DNA of 17,687 nucleotides from Diplocarpon mali. Taxonomy: Eukaryota; Ascomycota; Leotiomycetes; Helotiales; Drepanopezizaceae. The first letter of the stretch is position 1. Each line of letters begins with the position of its first letter. The DNA lies in NCBI GenBank assembly GCA_024741835.1, contig JAENRP010000568.1, forward strand, positions 1 to 17,687, read 5' to 3'. Shown here one piece after another: positions 1-9,236 of the stretch. A model generated the notes under the pieces. The model ran no database searches. It was not told where the DNA came from and worked only from the letters and a program-made list of their open reading frames with translations. A program made the translations under genes and the position numbers.

Positions 1-1332
1 TTTAATAAGCGGGCTTTTAAATAGGTAAGGTTTATTAATTATATATATTATATAACTAGTATTACTATACTAGTTGGATTTAGGGATCTTATAGAGATTG
101 GCTTTTAAAACGTAGGTATCTTTATTATAATTATTATTTAAATTATTAAAAGTGGATTTAGGTTTAAATAACCTATTATTATTATTAAAGGTATTTACTA
201 AAGTTCTGGCTAAATAGCCTTTTCCTTTGCCTTTTCTTAATAGTTGCGGCCTTTGGTAGGATAAGGGTAGTTTGCTTCTTGACTTTTGCTTCGATTGCTT
301 TTTAATATTAAAATTAGCAACTATATCGATTAGTTGCCTTTTAACTTTATAATTAGTAATATTATAAGCTCTATTATAGAAGTAGTATCCTTAATAAGCT
401 TAAGGGCTTATCCTACGCTCCTTCCTCTTCTTAGGCTTATTATTACCTTATAATGCGGCATTTGCCGATTTAGAGTATCCTTTGAGGTCTTACTTAATAA
501 TTTAAAGGAGGTCGATCTTTTTATAGATCTTAAGGTTAGGTTAGATAAGAAGAGATTATTTTATAATAGTAAACTTAAGAGGGAGGCTATTAAGTAGGAA
601 ATTAAAAAGCTAAGTTTCCTTAAAAGTTATAGCTATCCTAGGATCTGCGGCTTTTACTCTCTTTCTTACTTTATATAGTATAGATTAAGTAGAGTTTATA
701 TTTATATCTATATCCTTGCTATCTTTATCTTTTTTATATTAAAATGAAGTGATCTACTATAGTAGATATTAGGTATTAAGGGCAGTTATCTAAGAGTATT
801 TTACCTTTAAAGTATCCTATTTTATCTTTATATTATTATAAACTTAAATAAAATCTTAGTCTTTATTACTTAAACCTCTATTAATCTTAAGCTTGCATTT
901 AGCTAAGGCCAGCTTATACTCCTTCTCCTTTTCTATATTTAAAATCTGCTTTTAGGATTCTCAGTTATTATCTACTAAGGCTTTTAAGCTAAGCTTGTTT
1001 AGTATATTTGGCAAATCCTTAGCAGTTATATTAGCTATTAAAGTAGAAGTAAACAAATCGGTAGAGGGAGTATAAGAGGCTATTTTCGCGTATTTAATAA
1101 GTGTCTTTTGAATTGCTATTTTAATACCTTTGCTTTTAAAGTAAAGCTTTAAATCGTCGAACTATTATTGCTAGTTCTTTTAAGAGAGTTAGAGGTCTTT
1201 AGGTCTAGTATTTCGATCGGAATTAGAAGCTATTGCTGTTTTAAATAGAATTGCGTTTAAAATCAAATAAATTAAATAGTTAAGGGTATTCTTTCTATCG
1301 AAAAGTTAAAATGATTAAATAGCGGGTATTAT
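1..1332 (-). pseudogene. gag-protease relic of copia element A (3' truncated by window edge)
   Basis: The frame encodes a Gag capsid protein running into a retroviral-type aspartic protease. One minus-strand frame can be read without a shift from about 1332 to base 1, broken only by TAA/TAG and an occasional TGA. The first third reads as hydrophilic, helix-rich Gag (for example FDDLKLYFKSKGIKIAIQ at about 1160-1105). At 387-349 a nucleocapsid-like knuckle reads YYFYNRAYNITNY. Restoring the RIP-type changes in principle gives spaced Cys, Cys, His and Cys residues. A Lys/Gln/Asn-rich linker follows. At 63-55 comes N-T-S where copia proteases have D-T-G, then a Thr/His-type context with IINKPYLF. 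The start codon is not visible and may be one of the ATA codons at 1332-1327, if these were once ATG. The family is clear, but the product cannot be made. Confidence 0.78.
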
Positions 1333-1389
1333 AAAAGTATTAAATAAGGAGGAAGTCCTCTTATCGAAAAGGGTTTTTAGACTATAATA

Positions 1390-1518
1390 TAAGAAATCAC
1401 ACTTCCTATAAAATATAGTAAAGTAAGGAATCATACCTCTTGCAATACCAAAGGGTTATAAAGCAAGGAATCATACCTCTTATAATACGGATTAGCTGAA
1501 TAAGGAATCATACCTCCT
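1390..1518 (-). repeat. Four copies of an 18-bp motif in the leader of element A
   Basis: The motif TAAGGAATCATACCTCTT (plus strand) occurs at 1424-1441, as CAAGGAATCATACCTCTT at 1464-1481, as TAAGGAATCATACCTCCT at 1501-1518, and as a more diverged copy, TAAGAAATCACACTTCCT, at 1390-1407. Start-to-start spacing is 34, 40 and 37 bases. The bases right after copies 2 and 3 are also alike (TGCAATAC and ATAATAC), so the original unit was probably about 37-40 bp. Differences between copies are all transitions, as RIP would cause. The array lies between the primer site and gag of element A, that is, in its transcribed leader. Confidence 0.75.
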
Positions 1519-1626
1519 ATTCGCCGATTGCTTGCCTTTTATTATAAGTCTTATTCAACTTCCTATTAATAGTTGCAGCGCAAGTGCTTTCTAAGGGAAG
1601 TTAATAATCTATTATCAGTCTAGCTA

Positions 1627-1639
1627 GGGCTTATAACCT
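1627..1639 (-). other. Primer-binding site of element A, half-tRNA(iMet) type
   Basis: On the minus strand this reads AGGTTATAAGCCC. It matches GGGTTATGAGCCC, the complement of the anticodon stem-loop of eukaryotic initiator tRNA(Met) (GGGCTCATAACCC), except for two G>A changes of the RIP kind. Drosophila copia and yeast Ty5 are known to prime from a cleaved half of this tRNA. The site sits two bases inside the proposed LTR end, where a primer-binding site belongs. Confidence 0.6.
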
Positions 1640-1641
1640 AT

Positions 1642-1801
1642 TGAGCTTAAATAAGTCGGCGCAGTAAGTAAAGGAGGCTTCTAAAGGTCGATAGTCGATA
1701 TATTAGTAAGAGTTAAGGAAGGAAGGTTACCCCTTTCTTCCCTATAGCTATATACGTATTAATATCCTACTAACTAAGCAGTAGGGTCATATGACAATAC
1801 A
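1642..1801 (-). repeat. 5' LTR candidate of element A (160 bp)
   Basis: Read on the minus strand, the segment begins TGTATTG at 1801 and ends GCTCA at 1642, giving the TG...CA termini of an LTR, directly followed by the primer-binding site. A 10-bp palindrome, GTCATATGAC, lies at 1786-1795, close to the outer tip. The partner LTR is outside the window, so the assignment rests on termini and position only. If it is right, the target duplication at this end would be TCGGA (1802-1806). Confidence 0.5.
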
Positions 1802-1837
1802 TCGGAGTGATGGCTATATCACCTATCTTAATAAGAA

Positions 1838-3560
1838 ATGACTAAGGGAGGACTATTAATATCGCTTAATCTAAAGTAACCTTAGATACTAAGGGACCTT
1901 GAAAGGGATATAAGACCTTAGGAGGATCAACCTAGCAAAGAGGCCCTTAGACTAAAAGACCTATATATAGAGAACTTCCGAAAGATATTATAAGATAGTA
2001 AAAGGAGAGGGTTATACCTTGCTAAGGACTTTTAAGAGGAGTTCTAAGATTAGATAGTTGGCGATTTTAAATCGCTAGATAAGGACGTTCGATAATACCT
2101 AAGGGACGACCTTTAGTACTATAGAGTATACATTTAGCGTAAGAAGGGCGTTTCGATTAGCTAGGCACTTTTCGATATAGTATACTAAGAAGGGAATAAG
2201 TGGCCAAAAGATCAATTAGAATTATAAACCTAAGAAGTACTAAACTCGGTTATAATATAATCTCCGAGATATAGAATAAGGTCTACTTTAGAATTTGCCG
2301 AATCTATGCGAATAAGCAAGCCACCCGCTTAAAGGGTTACTATAGCTGAATAGGAGATACTACGCTAAGACTCACTTCGGCAAGGATACCTTAGATATAA
2401 TAATACTTCGCAAGATAACCTATATAAAGCGGACACTTTAAGATAAACAACTGAATAATATAACCTTAAAAGAATACTATATTAACCTTAGTTAGGACGA
2501 ACCTTAATTACGTAATACTTAGAGATCCTGAATCTAATACTAATACCGCCGATCTAACTAAGAGATAGATCATTGCTACCCTTTGCTATAGGGAGGGGTT
2601 TAAAAGCGCTTCTAGACTTAAACTAAAGTAATATTCAATTATCCTAGTATATTATAGAACCTTTGACTTTAGATTAGGCTAAAACTCTTATAAATCTAAG
2701 TAAGATATATATTAAGGAAACTTAGTACTTAGGCGGTAAAGATCACTTTAATAAGAAGCTTTATATAATTGCCGATTTATATTAAAGAGCCTTTATAGAT
2801 TAGAGTATATAGTATAGAGCGTTTCCTTCTATATTATAAGACTTAGCCTTAACCTACTACTATCGGTACTTATAAAATAAGAACTTTAAATTTGCCGACT
2901 TAGTAGAGGCTATTTAGGCTAATTATAAGACCGAAGAGAAAAGTAGTAGATTCTTAAGGAGGTGGTTTCAGCTGATATTTGACCTATCCAATAAGAGGAC
3001 TATTAAAGGGAGAAACCGATCCTAACCTAACTTAAGAACTATACTAAGGAGCTATAAAACTTGCAATTGGGCCTATATGCTAGTATAAGGAACGATCGAT
3101 CTATTAGAGATAGACTTATATAAGGTGTTTCTAGGAATCGGCTATTCCAAATGGCACTTTTTAAGCTATTAGCAACGTTCCTAGCTCTATTAGATAGCTT
3201 ATAGGCTTGCGCAAGAGTAGTTGCCTAAGACAGACCATTTAAACCCTAGTACCCTAGTTTAGCTATTAATAGACCTTAATATTATTTGGTTAAGGAGCAA
3301 GGGCAATCTATAGCATACTTTTTAAATAGAAAGATAAAGTTTACCTAAGGTAATAAGAGAGGAATAACCTTTTAATTAAAACCAGGCTATATAAGGTGTA
3401 TTATATACTAGAAAAAGGACTGCTATAGTAGCAAGTACTTAGAAGAAGAAAGAGCTGCCTAAAAGTCTTGCTATATAGCAAGCTGATAAGCCGAAGGCTA
3501 TAAGCTAAAAGATAAAATATATAAGGCATACTTAGCTTAAGAAGATAATAGAGTATATTC
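1838..3560 (+). pseudogene. gag relic of copia element B, one frameshift
   Basis: This is the Gag (capsid and nucleocapsid) part of a fungal copia polyprotein. A first Met codon is at 1838 and the frame then runs to about 3010 with many TAA/TAG. Recognisable family text includes LRDRSLLPFAIGRGLKALLD (about 2550-2620), the stretch around KTLINLSKIYIKET, GGKDHFNKKL, and AFPSIL.DLALTYYYRYL before a DLVEAI segment (about 2820-2930). From about 3010 the same protein continues one frame earlier with KNYTKEL.NLQLGL. The Cys-rich nucleocapsid segment at 3394-3440 reads RCIIY.KKDCYSSKY, where Tyr probably replaces Cys and His through TG>TA and CA>TA changes. The shift lies near an AAAGGGAGAAA run (about 3005-3015) and equals a 1-base loss or 2-base gain. 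The end point is approximate, because gag and pol are one frame. Confidence 0.82.
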
Positions 3561-4199
3561 AAAAGGTAATAGGACTGATAAGGATAAGTAGGAAACGTCT
3601 TCGAAAGAGGAGGACTAAGCAAATAGCGACCTTAAGGATAGTAATATCAACTTTACTATAGTATTCCTAGCTTCTAATTAGGAATATAACTCAAGAACTA
3701 TGCTTAACCAGCTCGAAAAGCAGAAGGCTAAATACCTCTTAACGATAAGGGTTAATAAACCGATATAAACGGACCTTAAGGTATTTATAACTTAGTAGAT
3801 AGATCAATTCTTTTAAGGATTCCTAATTAATATAGGCGCCTCGAATAAAAATGTAAGAGGAATTAACTAATTTAAAGCCCTGTAAAATATATAAGACGCA
3901 GTTTTAGCTCTACTTAGCGCTGAAAAGTATAAAATTACCTTTAGGGTAGGTTTGCGAAATGCAATCGGCAAGACAACTGTTTAAATACTAGTAGGCCTTA
4001 TAGAGTTCTTAATTGTAAAGGTAGATATACCGTTTTTAGTTTGCTTATAATAACTCGATAAAATGGGAGCTAAATATAATAATTTATGCAATTTACTTAT
4101 AATTAGTAAGGAGAAATACTTAATTATTAGAAAACATAAGTACCTATAGCTCTTATTTAATATAATAGAGCAACTTCTAATAACTTTAAAAGGTATAAT

Positions 4200-4950
4200 T
4201 AATATATGCTACTTAATAGAAATAGAGATCCGAAGGCTATATAAAAGATTCGAACATCCTTTAATAAAGCGCCTTAAATACCTTTTGAATTAGGCTAGTT
4301 ATAACGTAGACTTTAGCATTATAGTAAGAGTAAGGGAAATATGCTAATACTACTAACTCTACGCTAATGCCCTTTATAGATTCCGATTTAAGCTATAAGA
4401 TAATATCGACTTCAATTATATTATATATATCGATATTGCTTAGTTTAATAGAAGGAACGCCTTTTATATAGTTGATAAAGCGATAGGATTTAGAGCTATA
4501 AGGTTCTTATAAAAGGGAATAGGAGCATATTCGGCCGATGCAGTATTTTAAGCCCTTAAATTGGCTTAGCTAGATACGTATATTAAACCTCTTGATTTTA
4601 TAATATATAACTATAGTACTAACTTTATTTTAATAGAATTCAAAAGCTCTTTAAGATCTATAGGAATAACCCTTAAACTAATTCCTATAAAGGCGCACTA
4701 TTCTATCGGCAAGGTTAAATAGTATCATCGCCCTTTAAGACGTGCCTTTGAGATAATAACAGCTGAATACCCTTAATTAAGCGACGATAAGAGGCTGCAA
4801 ATAGCTATTAAAGCAATTAATAATATAATAGGGCCTAATAGGATAATTCCTACCTTGCTCATTTTTAGGGCATATTTGAGGCTAATTGAACTAGATCTAC
4901 TAAATCTATTGGTAAAATAAAAGGTAGCAATAATCAAGAAGGCTATAAAG
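4200..4950 (+). other. Integrase domain of B, acidic triad damaged
   Basis: The zinc-binding N-terminus reads ICYLIEIEIRRLYKRFEHPL, where the first His of the HHCC set is Tyr and the second is kept. The Cys pair is reduced to one Cys (C-x-Y-Y at about 4343). The core begins IIYIDIA with the first catalytic Asp present at 4432-4434. The second is Asn in NYSTNF (4609-4611). The third acidic residue is Lys in SIGKVK (4717-4719) just before YHRPLRRAFEI. Both losses are single G>A changes. Confidence 0.8.
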
Positions 4951-5539
4951 GAAGTAAGGAAGATCTATACTACTTATAAGGTCAATGACGCTTTAGGTAT
5001 AAGAAATGGCCTTGGAATCACTTATATCTACGATTTAAGGTTAAAAGACCTAGTATTAGTATATTAGGAGAAGGGAGGATAGATAGGCCTATTCGAGTTC
5101 CTAGGCTTAGAGAACGAAACCTATATAGTTAATATTAGCAGTAGAATAAGGCACTTTAGGTTGATAAGCGTACGTCTATTCAAAATCGATAATAAAGAAA
5201 ACTGCTTAAAGGAAACTAGAGGAATTGAACCTAAGGATCGAATGACTATTGAAAGGGAGTAGAACGCAACTAATATTAATAAAGAAGTAGAGCCCTTTTG
5301 CTTAGTTGAGCCGCAATTTAATAGCTATAAGTAATTGCCAAAAGTAGAGGTTCCCTTTATTAAGCCTATTTCCGGCCTTCTTATAATTGATAACAATTAT
5401 AATGCTAAGATATAGATATCCTTTAAAGCAGACGACAAGTTATATATAGCTAAATTAGAGGTATTCCTAATAGAGAAGGAGAATAAGGATTAAGAACTAT
5501 TACAGAAGCTATAGGTAGAAGGCAAGATTACTACTCCTA

Positions 5540-6500
5540 GGCGCCCTTTTTAGCAATCTCGCCTAAAGGAATACCAAGGGCTAATAAATAGGGAGGTATT
5601 CGTACTAATGAATAAAAATGACCTTACGGTAAAAGGTAAAAGGATCTTAAAATCGAGAATAGTTGATAAGATAAAGGGGAAGGAGATAGATCACCTATTT
5701 GAGAAATCACGCCTAGTTATATAGGCCTAGAATAACACTAGTAAGAAGGAGGAAGGCATAATCACTCAATCCCTAACTATCTAATAAGAAAGCTAACGCC
5801 TTTTAATATCACTTTTAGTATTAATCTAGGAATACTTTAAAGAATAGGGTAAGAAGGGCATTCTCGGCCTATGGGATATTATATAAGCATATACTTAAGC
5901 AGCTTTAAAGCTACTATGCGATATATTTGTATTTCCCCTAAGAGATATCGCTAAGCTATTCCCTATAGGTACGGTCTTTAAAGTAGTGCTACTGCTTTAT
6001 AGTATTCCTAAATTAGGAAATCATTAGTTTAGTACCTACTATAAGTACTATTGCAGCAATTTTAGTATAGCTAACTCAACTTATAACCCCTATCTATTAT
6101 TGACTTTAAGCACTTCTCCTTTTTTCAGTATAGTAGGAATATAAATAGACGATACTTTAATACTTGGAGAAGCAGACTTCTTAAAAAATGAGAAGGACGA
6201 GATTAAAAGGGTAAGATTCCTTATAAAGCTAATATAATACCTATCGAGCACCGAATTACTAGCTTTTAATAGGTATATTATTTCCTAGGAAAGGGATATA
6301 ATATATATGCGATAAAAGGGCTAAGGCCAAAGGCTAGAACTAATCGATACTTCTTAAGAAGGCTATAAGTAATAATACTTAGAGCAAAGAGCAAAGGGAG
6401 CTTATTTAGCTATAATCTACCAGTTAGAAGCTTCCTTCGATTTATCAGCTATAGCTTAATACTAAGATCTGATAGTTTAGGATATAGAGAATTTGAATAA
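5540..6500 (+). other. Reverse transcriptase domain of B
   Basis: RVT_2-type copia reverse transcriptase. Visible landmarks are KSRIVDKIKGKEIDHLFEKS (about 5650-5710), a weakened RLVI.A..N stretch, and the active-site text IDDTLILGEADF, with both catalytic Asp codons intact at 6148-6153. The residue before this block is a TAA where the family has Gln. A stretch resembling RT-RNase H connection text follows, including LSAIA at about 6440. Many premature stops make it non-functional despite the retained Asp pair. Confidence 0.8.
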
Positions 6501-6558
6501 GCGACTTAAATAGATCTGAAACAACCTTAAAAGAGGCCTAACCTACCTTACTATCAAT

Positions 6559-6984
6559 TTGCAAAACGCTAAACTATTCGCATTTATCAATAGATCTTTT
6601 GCTAATAATAAGGACTTAAGCTCGCAGATTAGCTATATTATCGTACTAGCTACTAAAGAGGAAGGAGAATCGCAGTTTACTCTAAAAGGCAATATTCTAT
6701 ACTATAGCTCAACGAAGTATAAGAGAGTAACGAGAGCTATACTAGCCTCCGAACTATACGCTATAGTAGCAGGTATTAATATGCTAGTTTCTATAGCTAT
6801 ATCAATCGATATAGTAATAGCTAAGCTAAGTCTACCTTGCCTCCCTACTATTATATATATAGATTCCCTCTCCTTATATAAGTATATTATCAAATTAGGC
6901 ACTATAAAGGAGAAGCGTTTAATAATCGATATAATAGCTATTCGACAATTGTACGAGAATAGGAAGCTTATAAAGATATATTAG
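6559..6984 (+). other. RNase H domain of B, 141-codon stop-free relic
   Basis: This is the longest stop-free part of element B. It reads as copia RNase H with FINRSFANNKDLSSQISY, where the family has a catalytic Asp-Gly at the N-R position (Asn codon 6589-6591), then ILYYSSTKYKRVTRAILASE with the second acidic residue kept, and TIIYIDSLSLYKYI with the third. It stays open only because it lacked Gln and Trp codons that could become stops. It is a fragment of the element B polyprotein and not an independent gene, although automated annotation could report it as a small protein. Confidence 0.85.
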
Positions 6985-7124
6985 ATCGATAGCGCTAGCA
7001 ACCCTGCTAATGCTATAATAAAAGCCAATCTAAATCAGGCCCTTTAGCAATTGGTAGATACTAATTCGATAACTATTAGGAAAGAGGGATAGGTATAAAG
7101 GCCTATTAAGGTATAACTAGACCT

Positions 7125-7290
7125 AAAAAGGTGCTAAATTGATAATATCGGATTTTTAATTGCGCGCTATTGGCAATTTTTTTTCTTTTATTTTACTATA
7201 AGATATATTCCTATACTTGCTATTACTACTTTCTTTTATCTTTTCTTGCTTACCTGCGCGTATTTGCATTTTTTTTATCACTTGAGTAGT
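7125..7290 (+). repeat. Polypurine tract and probable start of the 3' LTR of element B
   Basis: AAAAAGG at 7125-7131 directly precedes a TG at 7132 (TGCTAAATTGATAATATCGG), and overlaps the end of the pol frame, which is how copia 3' LTRs commonly begin. The sequence then becomes pyrimidine-rich. No second copy is available in the window, so the LTR length is unknown and the end given here is arbitrary. Confidence 0.45.
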
Positions 7291-8183
7291 ACTTAAAAAG
7301 GAGGTTATAGTAAAGCAGCGATTATTATATTGCTAAAGATAATGATCTATTAATAATTCCACCTTTAATAAGCACCTACCCTAAGTACTAGGATTCCTAA
7401 GGCGCAGTTCCCTAGCCGCCTAAGACCTAGAGGCCTTACTACCCGAAATAGCAACTAAGTTGGCCTATTCCTCTTAAGCTTATACTTAAGCGAGGGCGGC
7501 TGCGATCTCTACTAGATTAGGTTTATCTAAATTATTAAGATCCAGATCCCTACCCTTTAAAGAGCCTTTAAAAGGCACTTGTCTACCCTTGCCCTTTTAA
7601 TAGCAGATATTATTAAAGGGAGCCTAAGAATGGCCTTTAGCTGAGTTAGATAGCCCCTTTATATATTAGAGGGAGCCGAGCACCTTAGCACTTTAAGTCT
7701 TAAGACGCCCGAGGGCAGTATTACCGCTTCGAATAGCGCGCAATAGATCCTGCGAATAGTTAATTATTAATATTAGATAGATTCAAGGGCACTTATAGCT
7801 TACTAAGTGTTCGCAAGGTCGATACTATAGCAAAGGGCATAAGCTTTATTTAGCTAGGCTAGTTAAAGGGCATCCTAAGTCTTTAAGACTATAGAGATTT
7901 ATATCTAAGTCTCCTTAGATAGGATTCAGGCCGCCTCTTAAATCGTATTAATATTACTACTAACCTAAGCATCTTAAAAGATAATATACTTATCTTAAGC
8001 TTAGATAGGTATTTAGAATAGATATCTATTAAAGGTTATTAAAGTAAGAGGATATTAAAGGGCACTTACTAAGATATACTTTGCTTACTGCGCAATATAA
8101 TAATTATACTTCTTAAAAGTAAGAGTATTAAACGCATATATATAGCTAGTATTATTCTTACTAGCCTCCTTTTTTAATATCAC

Positions 8184-8202
8184 TTGCGTATAATATACGC
8201 AA
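8184..8202. repeat. 19-bp palindrome TTGCGTATA-A-TATACGCAA
   Basis: There are two exact 9-base arms around a single central A. A related inverted repeat with arms TGCGTAT and ATACGCA is at 17361-17382 and shares the 13-mer TGCGTATAATATA. The role is unknown; it could be part of a dispersed repeat or a site inside an LTR. Confidence 0.7.
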
Positions 8203-8525
8203 AGCATTCGAAACGCCTTAGGTAGGTCTTCTGGATTGCATTCGAGTATTATCTAAGTTAGCAATATATATATTAAAGGGGGTCGGCCAATAATCGGAGC
8301 ACTTACTAATAATAATAATAGTATTAATAGGATGAGATAAGATCTACTATAGGGTTAATCAACTTAGAAGCAAGAGGGAGAATCGACCTATTTATAAGAA
8401 GTAGGAGTTGGAGTTGAAAGATCAAAGGAAGAGGGAAGCTTGATATATATGCCTTTTCAAAGGCCCCTCTTTTCCCTTCTATAGATTATTATAATTTATA
8501 GCTATAGTAGATTACAACTTCGGAT

Positions 8526-8544
8526 GACTCTTTAATAAAGAGTC
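8526..8544. repeat. 19-bp palindrome GACTCTTTA-A-TAAAGAGTC
   Basis: There are two exact 9-base arms around a single A. It is followed by TCGAAC, but no tRNA cloverleaf can be folded around it by eye. It could form a hairpin in RNA. The function is unknown. Confidence 0.7.
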
Positions 8545-8600
8545 TCGAACTTACTAAAACGCAACCGGATTATAATCGCACTACTATAAGGCTTAAATAA

Positions 8601-9153
8601 AGACTTTAGATTGCTTCTATCACTTGAACACCTTTCCTTTCCCTCTTTACTATTTGCCTTTATCTTTGCTATTCTACTTCCTATATACTATCCTTATTAC
8701 CTATTATACCTGCTTTTGCTATTAAGCTATTTGTCTTTGCTATTTTATTCTTTATTGCCATTTGATTATTTACTACTAATCTACCTCTATTATATACCTA
8801 TTCTACGTACTTCCTTATGCGAGTTAAAAAGGTCTTTTCAAAAGAAAGTACTACTAGTATTAGTATGCAGATTCCTATATAAGAGGCAAGCTGCCCTCGT
8901 TCCTAGGGTCATTTTATATAGCTATACCATATGCGATATAAGGGGTTTCGTATATATTTCAAACGGCTGTTTAGCTAGAGGACTTCGGAAGGATATCTAT
9001 ATACGGCTAGGAGGGACTATAGGAGGGAGGATATTTATAGGTATAAAGGTACTATCTTAGTTATATAGAGATAAATAGATATTATAATAGATTCTTTTTA
9101 ATAATAAGTACTCAACTATATTCATATGAATATCGATTACCGGTATAGAACCT
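8601..9153. other. Pyrimidine-rich stretch and flank, no supported gene
   Basis: From about 8625 to 8790 the plus strand is rich in C and T and repeats CTTTGCTATT-like words (three times between about 8650 and 8745). A 149-codon stop-free frame (8611-9060) exists but starts at TTG, is dominated by Leu, Tyr and Ile because of the base composition, and shows no motif. I do not call it a gene. CT-rich tracts are common in fungal promoters and LTRs, so this may be a piece of LTR. Confidence 0.4.
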
Positions 9154-9232
9154 TATTATGCAGAAAATAGGCTAAATATGCTAGTACGCGCCCTAAGGTG
9201 TGGATTCACATTTTGGCCGAGCGGTATTATAT
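9154..9232 (+). repeat. Direct repeat, left copy
   Basis: A 63-bp core (9162-9224) is flanked by TATTATGC on the left and TATTATAT on the right. The core is identical to 9585-9647. It contains CTAGTACGCGCCCTAAGG and TGTGGATTCACATTTTGG and ends GCCGAGCGG. Confidence 0.93.
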
Positions 9233-9236
9233 ACAA

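Larger units (their letters stand above)
1..1801 (-). mobile_element. Ty1/copia retrotransposon A, 5' part, RIP-mutated
   Basis: This is the 5' end of a minus-strand copia-type element. Reading leftward from 1801 it has an LTR candidate, a primer-binding site, a leader of about 300 bases with short repeats, gag, and the first part of the protease domain. Pol and the 3' LTR would lie beyond the left edge of the window. The sequence is strongly depleted in CA and TG and rich in TA, as expected after RIP. The gag-protease frame has no frameshift, so point mutation rather than indels destroyed it. The outer boundary at 1801 rests on TG/CA LTR termini and the primer site and is not confirmed by a second LTR. 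Confidence 0.72.
1802..7137 (+). mobile_element. Ty1/copia retrotransposon B, internal region, RIP-mutated
   Basis: This is a plus-strand copia-type element in the order gag, protease, integrase, reverse transcriptase, RNase H, which is the copia (Pseudoviridae-type) order. It is close to full coding length, about 1,770 codons. No 5' LTR or leader of its own is found, because the LTR of element A ends 36 bases before the gag start. The likeliest reading is that A inserted here in the opposite orientation and pushed B's 5' LTR leftward out of the window. Damage is almost entirely transitions giving TAA/TAG. Confidence 0.85.
3561..7137 (+). pseudogene. pol relic of copia element B (protease, integrase, RT, RNase H)
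   Basis: A single plus-strand frame (codons starting at position 1 mod 3) runs from the end of gag through all pol domains without an indel, broken only by premature stops. The protease motif at 3829-3837 reads N-I-G in place of D-T-G, followed by ASNK. Integrase is at about 4200-4950, reverse transcriptase at about 5540-6500 and RNase H at about 6559-7060. The C-terminus reads LVDTNS.TIRKEG and meets stops at 7114 and 7135; which one is native cannot be told. Copies of this lineage elsewhere in ascomycetes have the same order and similar length. The large number of Gln/Trp-to-stop changes rules out function. Confidence 0.86.
7291..8600. other. Unassigned RIP-mutated stretch, no identifiable gene
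   Basis: No reading frame here can be assigned to a known family. Two weak coding-like signals compete. On the minus strand at about 7548-7380, a frame reads LVEIAAALA, then after several TAA/TAG stops ANLVAISGSKASRS and AARELRL, typical of an Ala-rich helical protein. On the plus strand a long frame from about 7402 is broken by about 25 stops in 270 codons, which is no fewer than such AT-rich DNA would give by chance. Part of the interval may be the remainder of the 3' LTR of element B or a further decayed insertion. Two near-perfect palindromes lie at 8184-8202 and 8526-8544. Confidence 0.4.

Noticed and set aside
1449..1463. AAAGGGTTATAAAGC as a plus-strand primer-binding site for element B
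   Set aside because: Only the first half matches the half-tRNA site, it sits inside the repeat array of A's leader, and the minus-strand site at 1639-1627 fits much better.
1390..1518. CRISPR-like array
   Set aside because: The 18-bp copies are diverged, spacers of 16-22 bases are partly similar to each other, and the setting is a fungal retrotransposon leader.
3401..3622. 73-codon minus-strand open frame
   Set aside because: It lies opposite the nucleocapsid region of element B; Tyr/Leu/Ser bias is all it shows.
6702..6902. 66-codon minus-strand open frame
   Set aside because: It is a shadow of the RNase H segment of element B.
8526..8560. tRNA gene suggested by the hairpin followed by TCGAAC
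   Set aside because: No acceptor, D or anticodon arms can be paired around it.
8611..9060. 149-codon open frame on the plus strand
   Set aside because: It starts at TTG, is a run of Leu/Tyr/Ile caused by a CT- and TA-rich strand, and shows no motif.
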